Program-made: the position numbers and the translations under genes
Part shown: one piece after another, positions 43,988 through 53,967 of the stretch
How positions within the stretch are numbered: position 1 is the first letter of the stretch
How the letters are laid out: every line of letters starts with the position of its first letter
From: Candidatus Pantoea deserta
Lineage (GTDB): Bacteria; Pseudomonadota; Gammaproteobacteria; Enterobacterales; Enterobacteriaceae
Direction of reading: 5' to 3'
Assembly (NCBI RefSeq): GCF_003813865.1
Contig: NZ_RMVG01000001.1
Location: 434,001-498,000, forward strand
Length of the DNA stretch: 64,000 bases
The notes under the pieces: model-generated
Databases searched by the model: none
What the model was told of the DNA's origin: nothing
The model's input: only the letters and a program-made list of their open reading frames with translations

Positions 43988-45400
43988 ATGACAACAGCCT
44001 GCACTTCAGGGATGGCGCCGGGTTTCGCTGCGCCAGCGCCGAATAACAGCCTGGCAGGGCGCATTGACGCCCTGCCTTCTTCACGCGGTTTATGGCGTTT
44101 TATCACCCTACTCGCGCTCGGCGGTTTTTTTGAACTCTACGATCTGTTCGAAACCGGCTATATCAGCTCAGGGCTGCTGGCCGCTGGCGTTTTCCACACC
44201 GGCAGCGCTGGCGTGTTCGGCATTGCCGATCAGGCGGCTTTTGCCTCCGCCACCTTTCTCGGCCTGTTTGTCGGCGCCAGCCTGCTTGCGCCTTACGCCG
44301 ATCGCTTTGGCCGCCGCCTGACCTTTATGTGCGCGCTGGCGTGGTATGGCGTTTTCTCGCTGCTGATGGCGTTCCAGCAGAGCGCAGAGATGATCATTCT
44401 GTTCCGCTTTCTGGTGGGCATTGGCCTTGGCATTGAGCTGGTGACCATCGACACCTATCTCTCGGAGTGGGTGCCGACGCATCTGCGCAGCCGCGCCTTC
44501 GCCTTCTCTTTCTTCGTGCAGTTTCTTTCGGTGCCTGCGGTGGCGCTGATGTCCTGGTGGCTGGTGCCGCAAACGCTGCTCAGTCTGGAAGGCTGGCGCT
44601 GGGTAGTGATCGCAGGCGCGCTCTGCTCGCTGGTGATCTGGTTTATCCGTAAGGATCTGCCGGAATCGGCACGCTGGCTGGCGCAGCAGGGCCGCCACCA
44701 GGAGGCGCATCAGGTGCTGAGCGCAATGGAGAAACGCTGCGGCGTCGCGCCAGGCGCGGATTTTCCTCAGGATGACGCGGCGGCGCAGCTGCCGAAGCGC
44801 GGCAGTTTTAGCGAAATCTGGGCGCCCGCTTACCGCAAACGCACCCTGATGCTGGTGGTCATGAACTTCTTTCAGGCGATTGGCTTTTTCGGCTTCGGCA
44901 ACTGGCTGCCCGCGCTGCTGTCAGGCAAAGGCGCGACCGCCACCCACAGCCTGCTCTACGCCTTTTTTATCACGCTCGCCTACCCGCTGGGTTCGCTGAT
45001 CTGTAGCCGCTACGCCGACAGGATTGAGAATAAGTGGCAGATCGTCTTGTCCTGTCTGATGACCGTGGTGTTCGGCACGCTGTTTGCCTTTCAGACCAAC
45101 CCGATATTATTGATTATCTGCGGCTTCCTGATTACTTACTCCAACGCCTGGCTGACCTTTAGCTATCACGCCTATCAGACAGAGATTTTTCCCACCCATA
45201 TCCGCGCCCGCGCGGTGGGCTTTTGCTACTCCTTTAGCCGCCTGTCGACGGCATTCAGCAGCATACTGATCGGACTGATTTTGCAGTATGCGGGCAGCCA
45301 GGGCGTTATCGCCTTTATCGTGGTGAGTATGCTGATGGTCATGCTGTCGGTGGGGATTTACGGGCCGAAAACCCGCGGTATCGATCTGGAAAATATCTGA
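43988..45400 (+). CDS. MFS transporter, sugar/organic-acid porter type
   Basis: A 470-residue transporter of the sugar-porter-like MFS branch with a hydrophilic N-terminus. It shows FFELYDLFETGYISSGLL in helix 1, LLAPYADRFGRRLTFMCALA in loop 2-3, FRFLVGIGLGIELVTIDTYL ... EWVPTHLRSRAFA and the repeat-related SRYADRIENKW. This arrangement is seen in niacin, aromatic-acid and metabolite:H+ symporters. It lies 186 bases after abgT, so co-transcription is possible but unproven. Substrate unknown. Confidence 0.8.
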   Translation: MTTACTSGMAPGFAAPAPNNSLAGRIDALPSSRGLWRFITLLALGGFFELYDLFETGYISSGLLAAGVFHTGSAGVFGIADQAAFASATFLGLFVGASLLAPYADRFGRRLTFMCALAWYGVFSLLMAFQQSAEMIILFRFLVGIGLGIELVTIDTYLSEWVPTHLRSRAFAFSFFVQFLSVPAVALMSWWLVPQTLLSLEGWRWVVIAGALCSLVIWFIRKDLPESARWLAQQGRHQEAHQVLSAMEKRCGVAPGADFPQDDAAAQLPKRGSFSEIWAPAYRKRTLMLVVMNFFQAIGFFGFGNWLPALLSGKGATATHSLLYAFFITLAYPLGSLICSRYADRIENKWQIVLSCLMTVVFGTLFAFQTNPILLIICGFLITYSNAWLTFSYHAYQTEIFPTHIRARAVGFCYSFSRLSTAFSSILIGLILQYAGSQGVIAFIVVSMLMVMLSVGIYGPKTRGIDLENI

Positions 45401-45404
45401 GTAT

Positions 45405-45436
45405 AAAAAAGGCGCTCCAGCCTCAGCCGGAGCGCC
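45405..45436 (-). terminator. Terminator for the gluconate dehydrogenase operon
   Basis: An 8-bp stem (GGCGCTCC with GGAGCGCC) and 10-base loop reads into six T residues on the minus strand, 12 bases after the cytochrome gene. On the plus strand only TT follows, so it serves the minus-strand operon better than the MFS gene. Confidence 0.8.
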
Positions 45437-45448
45437 TTGATGGATGTT

Positions 45449-46765
45449 TTACTGATTTTCGAGCTGATGAATATCCGCGCTGCCCTGATAAGGCTGAATG
45501 GTCTTATCTTTGCGCAGCTTCGCCACATCCCTGGCCGTCACGTCAGACTTGCCGCCATTCCCCCAGCTGGTGCGAATAAAGTTCACCACGTCGGCGACCT
45601 GCTGATCGTTCAGCCGCCAGCCGAATGCGGGCATAGTGATGGTTGACGGCGCGCCTTTCACGCCCGGCAGGGTTCCGCCTGCCAGTACGATATGGATCAG
45701 CGAGGTTGGATCCTCAGCCATCACCACCGGATTGCCGCGCAGCGCCGGGAAGAAACGCTGATAGCCGCTGCCGTCGGTTTTATGACAGGCCGCACAGCTG
45801 TCCACATAGACCGATGCGCCGGTCGCGCTGTCATCGCCTTTCCACAGCGCTTTCGCCGTGGCGTCATCCACGCTGAAGGCGGCCTGGTTCGGGTCCTTCG
45901 CGCCGAGCGACTTCAGGTAGCGGGCAATGGCGGCGACGTCTTTATCGCTCAGGTGTTGCAGGCTGTGCTCCACCACCTCGGTCATGCCGCCAAACGCGGC
46001 GGTGTGATCGTTGCGGCCATAGCGCAGGAACTGACGCAGATCTTCCTCGCTCCAGCGCCCCAGCCCGTCGCGGTTATCGCCGCGCAGGTTGCTGGCGGTC
46101 CAGCCGTCAATCGGCGCGCTGCTGCCCGCCAGATAGTCGTTGCCTTCGCCGTTGTTAAGCGCTTTTTCCTGCATGGTGATGCTGCGCGGGGTATGACAGG
46201 CGCCGCAGTGGCCCAGCCCTTCCACCAGATAGCGACCGCGCGCCAGCTCAGGATCTTCCTGCGCCGCAGGCTGGAACGCCTTCACGTCCGGCGCAAACAC
46301 CGAGCGCCAGATCGCCAGCGGCCAGCGCATCGACAGCGGCCAGGGAATGTCGCTTTTGTGGTTAGCCTGCTCAACCGGCGCGACGCCGTGCATAAAGTAA
46401 GCGTACAGCGCCTGCATATCCTCGTCGCTTACCACCGCATAAGAGGGATAAGGCATCGCCGGATAGAGGGTATCGCCATTTTTCGCCACGCCGTGACGCA
46501 CCGCCTTCTGGAAGTCGTCATAGCTGTAGTCGCCAATACCGGTCGTCTTGTCCGGCGTGATATTGGTGGAGTAGATGGTGCCGATCGGCGTCGCCATCGG
46601 CAGTCCGCCAGCAAAGGGTTTGCCATCCTTGCTGGTGTGGCAGGCGATACAGTCGCCCGCGCGCGCCAGATACTCGCCGCGTTTTACCTGATCGCCGCCG
46701 TTGTCGTCTGCCAGCGCAGCAAAGGTCATCGTGCCCAGAATCAGGGCCAGTAAGCCGTTTTTCAT
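45449..46765 (-). CDS. Gluconate 2-dehydrogenase cytochrome c subunit
   Basis: A 438-residue periplasmic triheme cytochrome c of the membrane gluconate/alcohol dehydrogenase family. After a signal peptide (KNGLLALILGTMTFAALA), three heme motifs appear: CIACH near residue 39, CGACH near 190 and CAACH near 330, with axial Met regions such as TMPAFGWRLND. It transfers electrons from the flavin subunit to ubiquinone. ATG 46765 is preferred because AAGGA lies 7 bases ahead; ATG 46771 is too close to it. It is the last gene of the three-gene operon. Confidence 0.9.
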   Translation of the reverse strand: MKNGLLALILGTMTFAALADDNGGDQVKRGEYLARAGDCIACHTSKDGKPFAGGLPMATPIGTIYSTNITPDKTTGIGDYSYDDFQKAVRHGVAKNGDTLYPAMPYPSYAVVSDEDMQALYAYFMHGVAPVEQANHKSDIPWPLSMRWPLAIWRSVFAPDVKAFQPAAQEDPELARGRYLVEGLGHCGACHTPRSITMQEKALNNGEGNDYLAGSSAPIDGWTASNLRGDNRDGLGRWSEEDLRQFLRYGRNDHTAAFGGMTEVVEHSLQHLSDKDVAAIARYLKSLGAKDPNQAAFSVDDATAKALWKGDDSATGASVYVDSCAACHKTDGSGYQRFFPALRGNPVVMAEDPTSLIHIVLAGGTLPGVKGAPSTITMPAFGWRLNDQQVADVVNFIRTSWGNGGKSDVTARDVAKLRKDKTIQPYQGSADIHQLENQ

Positions 46766-46775
46766 CGCCATTTCC

Positions 46776-48560
46776 TTATGCCTGCACCAGTGGACCCGGA
46801 TTTTTCAGATACTGCTCGCGGATCGCCTTCGCCGACCAGTAGGTCAGCGCCGCCACCATGCCCGTCGGGTTGTAGCCCAGCCCCTGCGGGAAGGCCGATG
46901 CGCCCGGCACAAAGACGTTAGGCACGTCCCAGCTTTGCAGATAGCGGTTAACCGCGCTGGTTGACGGATCTTCGCCCATGATCGCGCCGCCGCTGATGTG
47001 CGTGGTCTGATAAACCGTGGTGTCGAAATGGCTGCCTGGCTTTTTCGCGCCGCCGATAATCATCTTCGGACTCATCGCCTCGGCAATCTTATGCATCTTG
47101 CCGACCATAAACTGCGCCATCCTGATATCGTTATCCTGCCAGTCAAAGGTCATACGCAGCAGCGGCTGGCCGTAGGCGTCTTTGTAGTTGGGATCGAGAT
47201 CCAGATAGTTAACGCGGTAAGACTGGTGCGCGCCGTGGGCATCCATGGAGATATGGTGCGTATAGGTGTCGGCGACGGCCGCTTTCCACTTGCTGCCCCA
47301 GTTTGGCGTGCCGGTCGGCGTCGGCAAGCCGGAGATCGGCTTGGTGCCCGCCTGGTTTACCCAGAACGGCGAACCCCCGACGAAGCCGTGCGGTCCGTGG
47401 TCGAAGTTATCGGCGTTAAAGTCATCGACGCCAACGCCCGCGCCGCCCGCGCCAATAAACGGGTTGGTAGTGGTGTTTTTGTCGAACAGCGCCTTCAGCG
47501 TCGAGATGTTCTGATAGGCGAAGTTGCGTCCCACGGTGCCTTCATTGGTAATCGGGTTGTAAGGCTTGCCGATACCGGAGAGCAGCATCAGGTGCACGTT
47601 ATGGAACTGGAACGCCGAGAGGATCACCAGGTCCGCAGGCTGCACCACTTCACGCCCCTGCGCGTCGACGTAGGTCACGCCGGTGGCGCGCTTTTTATCG
47701 TCGGTCAGGTTGACGCGCAGCACGTAGGCGTTATTGCGCAGCTCGAACTTCGACTCCTGGCGCAGCGCGGGCAGAATATTGACGTTCGGCGAGGCTTTGG
47801 AATACATGTAGCAGGCGTAACCGCTGCAATAGCCGCAGAAGTTGCACGGACCCATCTGCGCGCCATAGGTATTGGTGTAAGGGCCAGAGGTGTTGGCCGA
47901 CGGCAGATCGTAAGGATGGTAGCCAACGGATTTCGCCGCCTCGGCAAACAGCTGCGCCGAATACGTGCGCTTCTGCGCAGGCAGGGGAAATTTATCGGAG
48001 CGATCCGGCGCGAACGGGTTGCCGCCGCTATCCTTGCCGATCACCTGCCCTTTAATGCTCCACGGCGTGCCGGAGGTGCCGAACACTTTTTCCGCCTTGT
48101 CGAAGAACGGCTCCAGCTCGTCGTAGGTGACGCCGAAGTCCTGAATCGTCATGCCTTCCGGGATAAAGTTTTTGCCGTAGCGCTCTTCGTAATGGCTGCG
48201 CTGGCGCAGTTCGGTCGGGTCGACGCGGAAGTGCACGCCGGACCAGTGCAGCCCCGCGCCGCCCGTCCCGGTGCCGGGCAGAAACGCTGCCAGCTGGCGA
48301 TAGGGAACCGCCGTCTGCGAGGCGTCGTGACGGATGGTCACGGTGCTTTTCGACAGATCCTGGAACAGCTTTTTACGGATGTTGTAGGTCAGCTCGTCAA
48401 TCGACTGCGGATAAGAACCATCGGGATAGGTATCACGATGCGGACCGCGCTCCAGCGCGACGACGCTGAGACCGGCTTCGGTCAGCTCTTTCGCCATGAT
48501 TGCCCCGGCCCAGCCGAAACCCACAATCACCGCGTCTGCTTTTTTCATTTCATTTGCCAT
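46776..48560 (-). CDS. Gluconate 2-dehydrogenase flavoprotein (large) subunit
   Basis: A 594-residue GMC oxidoreductase that oxidises D-gluconate to 2-ketogluconate in the periplasm. The FAD-binding motif VIVGFGWAGAIMAKELTEAG is at residues 12-31, PGTGTGGAGLHWSGVHFRVD follows, and the GMC C-terminal block includes HISGGAIMGEDPSTSAVNRY and NPTGMVAALTYWSAKAI, with the catalytic His region. It lacks its own signal peptide; in this family it is carried through Tat by the small subunit. Gaps of 2 and 10 bases link it to its neighbours. A related keto-sugar (for example 2-ketogluconate) dehydrogenase is an alternative. Confidence 0.9.
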   Translation of the reverse strand: MANEMKKADAVIVGFGWAGAIMAKELTEAGLSVVALERGPHRDTYPDGSYPQSIDELTYNIRKKLFQDLSKSTVTIRHDASQTAVPYRQLAAFLPGTGTGGAGLHWSGVHFRVDPTELRQRSHYEERYGKNFIPEGMTIQDFGVTYDELEPFFDKAEKVFGTSGTPWSIKGQVIGKDSGGNPFAPDRSDKFPLPAQKRTYSAQLFAEAAKSVGYHPYDLPSANTSGPYTNTYGAQMGPCNFCGYCSGYACYMYSKASPNVNILPALRQESKFELRNNAYVLRVNLTDDKKRATGVTYVDAQGREVVQPADLVILSAFQFHNVHLMLLSGIGKPYNPITNEGTVGRNFAYQNISTLKALFDKNTTTNPFIGAGGAGVGVDDFNADNFDHGPHGFVGGSPFWVNQAGTKPISGLPTPTGTPNWGSKWKAAVADTYTHHISMDAHGAHQSYRVNYLDLDPNYKDAYGQPLLRMTFDWQDNDIRMAQFMVGKMHKIAEAMSPKMIIGGAKKPGSHFDTTVYQTTHISGGAIMGEDPSTSAVNRYLQSWDVPNVFVPGASAFPQGLGYNPTGMVAALTYWSAKAIREQYLKNPGPLVQA

Positions 48561-48562
48561 GG

Positions 48563-49294
48563 TTACGCACGCTCTCCGCGAATCGACACCGACGGGAACG
48601 GATAATGTTCGCCGCGCTCTACCCAGTCCATAAAATCGGCGCGCGCGCCAGGGAAGCCGATCAGCTTCCAGCCCACCATATTCTGGTTGCCGCCGTGGAT
48701 CGGATCGCTAAAGAAACCTTCACGGGTGTTCTGGATCAGAAAGGCGAAGAAGGTTTTTGCCGGGAGCTGATGGAAATCGGCCTGGCCGCTCTCCATCGCC
48801 GACAGCAGCGCATCCTGCTGTTCGCCGCTAAGATCGGCAAACACTTTGCCATGCTGACGTTTGCTGTAGTCATCGGCATCGGCGAGGCCGAGACGGTAGA
48901 TCTGCTGCGGCACCAGCGGCAGCTGATAGCCCAGCTCTTTCGGCAGATCGGGATTGAAGGGTCCCTGCATATACCAGTTAGCCCCGGTCGCATAGGGCGT
49001 GTTCATCTGGCGATCGATAAACTCCGGCACGCCCGCTTCCAGCGCGCCGGGTCCCCGTTCGTCATTGGGGATGAGGCGCGCCACGGCGGCCTTGATAAAA
49101 GCGAACTCTTCGGCGGTAAACCAGCCTGGCTGATAGTCGCGCGCGGGCTGCGCGGCGGCGGGGTCGGCGGCCTGCGCCGCAGGCGCTACGCTAAACCCGC
49201 CTACTACTGCGCTTCCGGCTGCCATAGCGGGCGCCAGCGCGATGGTTTTTAACAGAAAATCCCTGCGTGTCTGCCCACGTTTTTGTTCTGACAT
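48563..49294 (-). CDS. Gluconate 2-dehydrogenase subunit 3 (Tat-exported)
   Basis: A 243-residue small subunit with a twin-arginine signal ([20 protein letters not shown]) and the gluconate 2-dehydrogenase subunit 3 domain: [40 protein letters not shown] and [24 protein letters not shown] C-terminal block ([20 protein letters not shown]). It is the first gene of the operon and carries the flavin subunit across the membrane by Tat in related systems. A GntR-type operator lies 93 bases upstream. Confidence 0.9.
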   Translation of the reverse strand: MSEQKRGQTRRDFLLKTIALAPAMAAGSAVVGGFSVAPAAQAADPAAAQPARDYQPGWFTAEEFAFIKAAVARLIPNDERGPGALEAGVPEFIDRQMNTPYATGANWYMQGPFNPDLPKELGYQLPLVPQQIYRLGLADADDYSKRQHGKVFADLSGEQQDALLSAMESGQADFHQLPAKTFFAFLIQNTREGFFSDPIHGGNQNMVGWKLIGFPGARADFMDWVERGEHYPFPSVSIRGERA

Positions 49295-49386
49295 GACATT
49301 GCCTCAGTACCGCTTATAATGCGGCATGAAAGTTAAACAGTTGCGTTGTAATGATTTTTTTATGCGGATTAAGGGATACAGCAGTA

Positions 49387-49402
49387 CTGTTACCGGTAAC
49401 AG
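49387..49402. promoter_or_regulatory. GntR-type operator before the gluconate dehydrogenase operon
   Basis: CTGTTACCGGTAACAG is a perfect 16-bp palindrome and differs from the enteric GntR consensus ATGTTACC..GGTAACAT only at the outermost bases. It lies 93 bases ahead of the subunit 3 start and 189 before sbmA. Repression by gluconate-responsive GntR would give substrate induction. Confidence 0.75.
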
Positions 49403-49590
49403 CGGGCAATAGTGTAACACCGTTGCGGTAAAACATTTAGATCCCAGAAACAAATCCGCACAAATTCATTAACATCTCATCAGGATGCGTTACCTGAGAC
49501 AGGCATAACTGTCACCACCAGATACAAACCCACCACAGACAGATAACGACAAAAAACGTTATAAAAGGTGCTCATTACCGCGGAGAGTCT

Positions 49591-50832
49591 ATGTTTAAGT
49601 CCTTTTTTCCCCGACCGGGGCTGTTTTTTAGCTCGGCAGCGATCTGGAGTCTGGTCGCCATTTTTGCCTGGTTTGGCTTTGCCGATGATTTGCCGTCACG
49701 CTGGCCTGCGCTACAGGCGGCCATGCATCAGCCGCTGCCAACCTCGGCCGCGCGCTTTATCGCGCCCAGCCAGCTGTGGTTCTACGCCTATTACTGGCTG
49801 ATGGTGACAATTTTTGCGCTGGTCTGGCGGGTGACTGATAACCATCCCTGGCAGCGCTGGTCGGTGTGGGGTTCCGCGCTGATTATCTTCGTCACCTGGT
49901 TCGGCGTGCAGGTCGGCGTGGGCATCAATGCCTGGTACGGTCCGTTTTACGATCTGATCCAGCAGGCGCTGACCAAAGCCGGTTCGGTGCAGATAGCCCA
50001 GTTTTATGCCGAAGTGCTGGCGTTTCTCGGCATCGCCCTGATTGCGGTGGTCATCGGCGTAATGAACTCGTTCTTTATCAGCCACTGGGTGTTCCGCTGG
50101 CGTACCGCGATGAACAACTACTACATGCACAACTGGCAGCGGCTGCGTCATGTCGAAGGCGCGGCGCAGCGTGTGCAGGAAGACACCATGCGTTTCGCCA
50201 GTACGCTGGAGAGCTGGGGCGTCAGCTTTATTCAGGCGATCATGACGCTGGTGGCGTTTTTGCCGGTGTTAATCAGCCTGTCGCATCACGTTAAGGATGT
50301 GCCGATTCTGGGCAATATCCCTTACGCGCTGGTGATCGCCGCGCTGCTCTGGTCGCTGTTTGGTACGGCGCTGCTGGCGCTGGTGGGGATTAAGCTGCCG
50401 GGGCTGGAGTTCCGCAATCAGCGGGTCGAAGCGGCCTATCGTAAAGAGCTGGTGTATGGCGAGGACAATCCCGAGCGCGCCACGCCGCCGACGGTGCAGA
50501 CGCTGTTCAGCCGCGTACGCCGTAACTATTTCCGCCTCTACTTTCACTATCTCTATTTTAATATCACCCGCATCCTCTATTTACAGGTGGATAACGTGTT
50601 CGGCCTGTTCGTGCTGTTTCCCTCCATCGTGGCGGGCACCATTACCCTCGGCCTGCTGAACCAGATCACCAACGTGTTCGATCAGGTGCGCTCCTCGTTT
50701 CAGTATCTGATCACCTCGTGGTCAACGCTGGTGGAGCTGATGTCGATCTACAAACGTCTGCGCAGCTTTGAGCAGATTTTGCAGGATATTCCGCATCAGG
50801 AGATGATGCGCGAAGCGGCGGAAAACGAGTAA
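49591..50832 (+). CDS. sbmA: Peptide transporter SbmA
   Basis: SbmA is a proton-driven inner-membrane importer that takes up microcins, bleomycin and proline-rich peptides. The 413-residue product (E. coli 406) has about seven membrane segments and the family core [55 protein letters not shown] and [20 protein letters not shown]. It contains only an ABC-exporter-like membrane domain and no ATPase domain, as is normal for SbmA. The 5' region holds no site I can name apart from the neighbouring GntR palindrome. Confidence 0.93.
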   Translation: MFKSFFPRPGLFFSSAAIWSLVAIFAWFGFADDLPSRWPALQAAMHQPLPTSAARFIAPSQLWFYAYYWLMVTIFALVWRVTDNHPWQRWSVWGSALIIFVTWFGVQVGVGINAWYGPFYDLIQQALTKAGSVQIAQFYAEVLAFLGIALIAVVIGVMNSFFISHWVFRWRTAMNNYYMHNWQRLRHVEGAAQRVQEDTMRFASTLESWGVSFIQAIMTLVAFLPVLISLSHHVKDVPILGNIPYALVIAALLWSLFGTALLALVGIKLPGLEFRNQRVEAAYRKELVYGEDNPERATPPTVQTLFSRVRRNYFRLYFHYLYFNITRILYLQVDNVFGLFVLFPSIVAGTITLGLLNQITNVFDQVRSSFQYLITSWSTLVELMSIYKRLRSFEQILQDIPHQEMMREAAENE

Positions 50833-50909
50833 GACGTCCGGCGTAACCCTGCTGGGCGACGGTAACAGGAGCCGGGCGGTTTCCCGTCACACCGCCGTCC
50901 GCTGAAAGG

Positions 50910-50931
50910 CGCACCTCAGGGATGAGGTGCG
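50910..50931. terminator. Hairpin between convergent sbmA and dhaKL
   Basis: A perfect 9-bp stem (CGCACCTCA with TGAGGTGCG) with a GGGA tetraloop lies in the gap between the two convergent genes. No T-run follows on either strand, so termination by it is uncertain. Confidence 0.4.
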
Positions 50932-50972
50932 TATCTGCGCGGGTCAGCCTCCTGCCGACAGCGTGTCTCAGC

Positions 50973-52610
50973 TTAAACCAGCGCGGCAAACACCTTCTCG
51001 ACGGCGTACGCGCCGGGATCTTTTACCCCATCCAGCGTCTGCTGATTTAAGTAGGATGCGCGCCCCGCGCCTGCCTTCTGCATCTGCGCGGTCGCCTCCG
51101 CCCCCTGCGCGGCCGCTTCAGCCGCCTCTGCCAGGGTTTTGCCCGCCACCAGCGCATCCAGCGCCGGTTCCAGCGCGTCGATCAGCGTGCGGTGACCGAC
51201 CTGCGCGCCGCCGTAGTGCTTCATCTGCTCCAGCCCCTGCTTCAGCGCCTCCGGCAGCGTGCCGCCCTGCGTCAGATGCTGGCCCGCAGCGGTAAACATA
51301 ATTGACATCAGCACGCCGCTCGATCCGCCCATCACCGTCGCCAGCTGCTCGCCCACCAGCGCGAACAGCGACGGCAGATCCGCCAGCGGCAGCTGCCGCG
51401 CCTCCAGCGCGCTTTTCACCTTGCGCGCGCCGGCCGCAAAGGTCGAGCCGGTATCGCCGTCGCCGACTTTAGCATCCAGCGCATTGAGTTCCGCTTCCAG
51501 ATCGATCAGCGTCTGCGCCACGCGGCTCACCACCTGCGCCGCCTGCTCATCCTGCGACGGCGTGACTTCCAGCTGGCTGACCACCCGCTCGCTGGTCAGG
51601 GTGGTAACAGGTTCAACCGCATGGATCGGCGCCCAGCCCAGCACTTCGACCGGCGCTTTCAACGCCTCCAGAAACGCCGCTTCGACCTGCAACACCGTCA
51701 GGGAAAACCCTTTCATATCCAGCGCGCTCACCAGCGTGGCCGGGCCGATCAGATGGCTTACCTGCGCCGCCAGCGGGCTTTTCAGCACGTCGCGCGTGAC
51801 CAGCGCCAGCTCCAGCATAGAGAAGCCGCCGAGGTTGTTGACCAGCAGTACCGCTTTAGTGCCGGAGGAGAGACTGCTGGCCAGCTTTTGCGTCATGATG
51901 CTGACCAGCTGCGTGCTGTTTTGCGTATCCAGCGTGATGACGCCCGGCTCGCCGTGGATCCCCATCCCCAGTTCGCTCTCTCCCTCTTTCACGCGGTTAT
52001 CGCGCCTTTCCCCTGGAATATGGCAGGTCGAAAAGGCCACGCCAATGCTCGCCGTTGCTTTGATCGCCCGCTGCGCCAGGGTTTTCACCTGCTCCAGCGA
52101 CTGCCCCTGCTCTGCGGCAAAGCCCGCGATTTTATGGATCAGCGCGGTGCCTGCGATGCCGCGCGGCTGCGGATTTTCCGGCAGCGCAATATCGTCCTGC
52201 ACCATGACCATTTCGACCCGATAGCCCTGCGCGCGCGCCTTCTCGGCCGCCAGGCCAAAATTCAGACGATCGCCAGTGTAGTTTTTTACAATCAGCAGAC
52301 AACCGGCGTCGCCGGTGACGTTGATAATGGCGCTCAGCACCGCATCGACGCTGGGCGAGGCGAAAATATCGCCGCACACCGCAGCGGTCAGCATGCCTTT
52401 GCCGACGAAACCGGCGTGGGCCGGCTCATGTCCTGAACCACCGCCTGAAATCAGCGCGACCTTGCTTTTATCCCAGTCGTTACGCACCACAACGCGAATG
52501 TCTTCGCCCAGATCAAGGCGGCTGAGGTTATGCCACGGCGTGCTCAGCAGCACGCCTTCGATCGCTTCGTTGACCAGATTATTTTTTTCATTCATCAGGA
52601 ACTGGCTCAT
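50973..52610 (-). CDS. Dihydroxyacetone kinase, fused DhaK-DhaL
   Basis: A 545-residue ATP-dependent dihydroxyacetone (glycerone) kinase. The DhaK domain (about 1-330) has LISGGGSGHEPAHAGFVGKG and the substrate-binding His219 in MGIHGEPGV; the DhaL domain (about 350-545) has the Mg-ATP aspartates in DAKVGDGDTGSTFAAGARK and MGGSSGVLMSIMFTAAGQ. The single chain resembles the Citrobacter freundii type and differs from the PTS-driven three-part E. coli enzyme. AGGA lies 6 bases ahead of ATG 52610. No glycerol dehydrogenase or PTS DhaM gene is adjacent. Confidence 0.92.
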   Translation of the reverse strand: MSQFLMNEKNNLVNEAIEGVLLSTPWHNLSRLDLGEDIRVVVRNDWDKSKVALISGGGSGHEPAHAGFVGKGMLTAAVCGDIFASPSVDAVLSAIINVTGDAGCLLIVKNYTGDRLNFGLAAEKARAQGYRVEMVMVQDDIALPENPQPRGIAGTALIHKIAGFAAEQGQSLEQVKTLAQRAIKATASIGVAFSTCHIPGERRDNRVKEGESELGMGIHGEPGVITLDTQNSTQLVSIMTQKLASSLSSGTKAVLLVNNLGGFSMLELALVTRDVLKSPLAAQVSHLIGPATLVSALDMKGFSLTVLQVEAAFLEALKAPVEVLGWAPIHAVEPVTTLTSERVVSQLEVTPSQDEQAAQVVSRVAQTLIDLEAELNALDAKVGDGDTGSTFAAGARKVKSALEARQLPLADLPSLFALVGEQLATVMGGSSGVLMSIMFTAAGQHLTQGGTLPEALKQGLEQMKHYGGAQVGHRTLIDALEPALDALVAGKTLAEAAEAAAQGAEATAQMQKAGAGRASYLNQQTLDGVKDPGAYAVEKVFAALV

Positions 52611-52719
52611 TGCATCCTCTCCGTTGGTGTTGATGCCGCCAGGCAGCGGCACGCTAATAAAGGTAGCCGAAGAAATACAAAGGGCGGCGCAGCGGCCGCC
52701 CCTGAAGAGAGAGGGAAAA

Positions 52720-53760
52720 TTAAAGCGCGATGCGCATCACGCTGTCCGGGTTTTTTGGCGGCGCTTTGCGCGAGCCAGGCTGTTTGACGCTGACAAACAG
52801 CGTTTTGCCGTCAGCCGACAGCGCCAGGCTGTTGGGCAGCCCCGGCGTTTTAACGCGGCGTTTTACCCTGTAGCGGTCGGCGTCGATGATGCTGACCTCG
52901 CCCGCGTTACGATGGGTGACGTACAGCTCGTTGCTTGCTGGATTGAACAGCACCGCCAGCGATTCCGGCACCTCGATCGCCTGGATAAGCGAGCCGTCGC
53001 GCAGATCAACGACCTGCACCTGCGCCTGCTTTGCATCGCTGAGGAATGCGCGCTGGCCTTTGCTGTCCAGCGCGATATTCAAAAAGAAGTGCGCCTTATC
53101 GCCGTCGATCTTCTGGCGCTTTTCAATGGCGTTGGTGCGGGTGTTGATGGTGACCAGTTCACCGTCGGCGTTGGTGACATAAAGTTTCTGCCGCTCGCTG
53201 TCCACCGCCAGCCCGGTGCCCATCTTGCCAGTACCGGGAACCACGCTAATCAGCTGAAGCGTTTTGCCGTCAACGACCCACACTACGCTCTGCGGCCCCA
53301 GGCCGGTTACGTAAACGCGATTGGTTTTCACATCGACGGCAACCTCGCGCGGCTGCAAAGGGCGCACGCTTTCGCTGCGCTGACGACCGTCCAGCACCAG
53401 GGTATTCATCACCTTGCCGCTGGTCGCGTCGATGGCGGTCAGCGCGCCGTTTACCGTATTGCCGATATAGAGCACGTTGGTTTGCGGGTTAATCGCCGCG
53501 CCAAAGTTTTTTAATTCGGTGGGGATAGTTTGCGTAATCGCCAGGCTGTGCGGGTCGAGGCGAAACACCGCGCCGCCCTGCGCATCATTGCCCTGCGAAG
53601 CGGCGAGGAACAGGGCGTTGTCGCGAGAGCTAAAGGCCAGTTCATACGCGCCTTTGCTAATCGGCTGACTGAGTTCGTCCGCATGCGCCAGCATGCCGGT
53701 GGCGGAAAAGAGCAGGCTCGCAAATAGCGTGCTGCGCAGCGCAAAAGATAAGGATGTCAT
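52720..53760 (-). CDS. yncE: Periplasmic beta-propeller protein YncE
   Basis: A 346-residue YncE orthologue. A signal peptide ends LAHA-DEL, and the seven-blade propeller carries GKVMNTLVLDGRQRSESVRP followed by LQPREVAVD, SVVWVVDGKTLQLISVVPGT and LPNSLALSADGKTLFVSVKQ, which closely match E. coli YncE. ATG 53760 has GGAGAG ahead. In E. coli the gene is iron-regulated; I see no clear Fur box here. A lipoprotein paralogue lies at 21478. Confidence 0.9.
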   Translation of the reverse strand: MTSLSFALRSTLFASLLFSATGMLAHADELSQPISKGAYELAFSSRDNALFLAASQGNDAQGGAVFRLDPHSLAITQTIPTELKNFGAAINPQTNVLYIGNTVNGALTAIDATSGKVMNTLVLDGRQRSESVRPLQPREVAVDVKTNRVYVTGLGPQSVVWVVDGKTLQLISVVPGTGKMGTGLAVDSERQKLYVTNADGELVTINTRTNAIEKRQKIDGDKAHFFLNIALDSKGQRAFLSDAKQAQVQVVDLRDGSLIQAIEVPESLAVLFNPASNELYVTHRNAGEVSIIDADRYRVKRRVKTPGLPNSLALSADGKTLFVSVKQPGSRKAPPKNPDSVMRIAL

Positions 53761-53967
53761 GATCTCTCCATAGCAAAAATTCACCGCCATCAGGCAGTGC
53801 AGGAAAGCTCACATTGCAAAGCAGACAAAAAGAGACAGCAGCCCGGAGGCCGAAAGCAGATAAGTTTTTGGCAAATCATAAGGATTTATTGCCGAAAGGA
53901 AAGCGTTTTCAGGCGCCTGAACGCCGCCAGGGCGCCCTGAGGCGCCCTGTCAGCAACTGCATTTCGC

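Noticed and set aside
49410-49435. Second GntR-like site (TGTAAC ... CGGTAA)
   Set aside because: Half sites are out of register and imperfect, unlike the clean palindrome just upstream.
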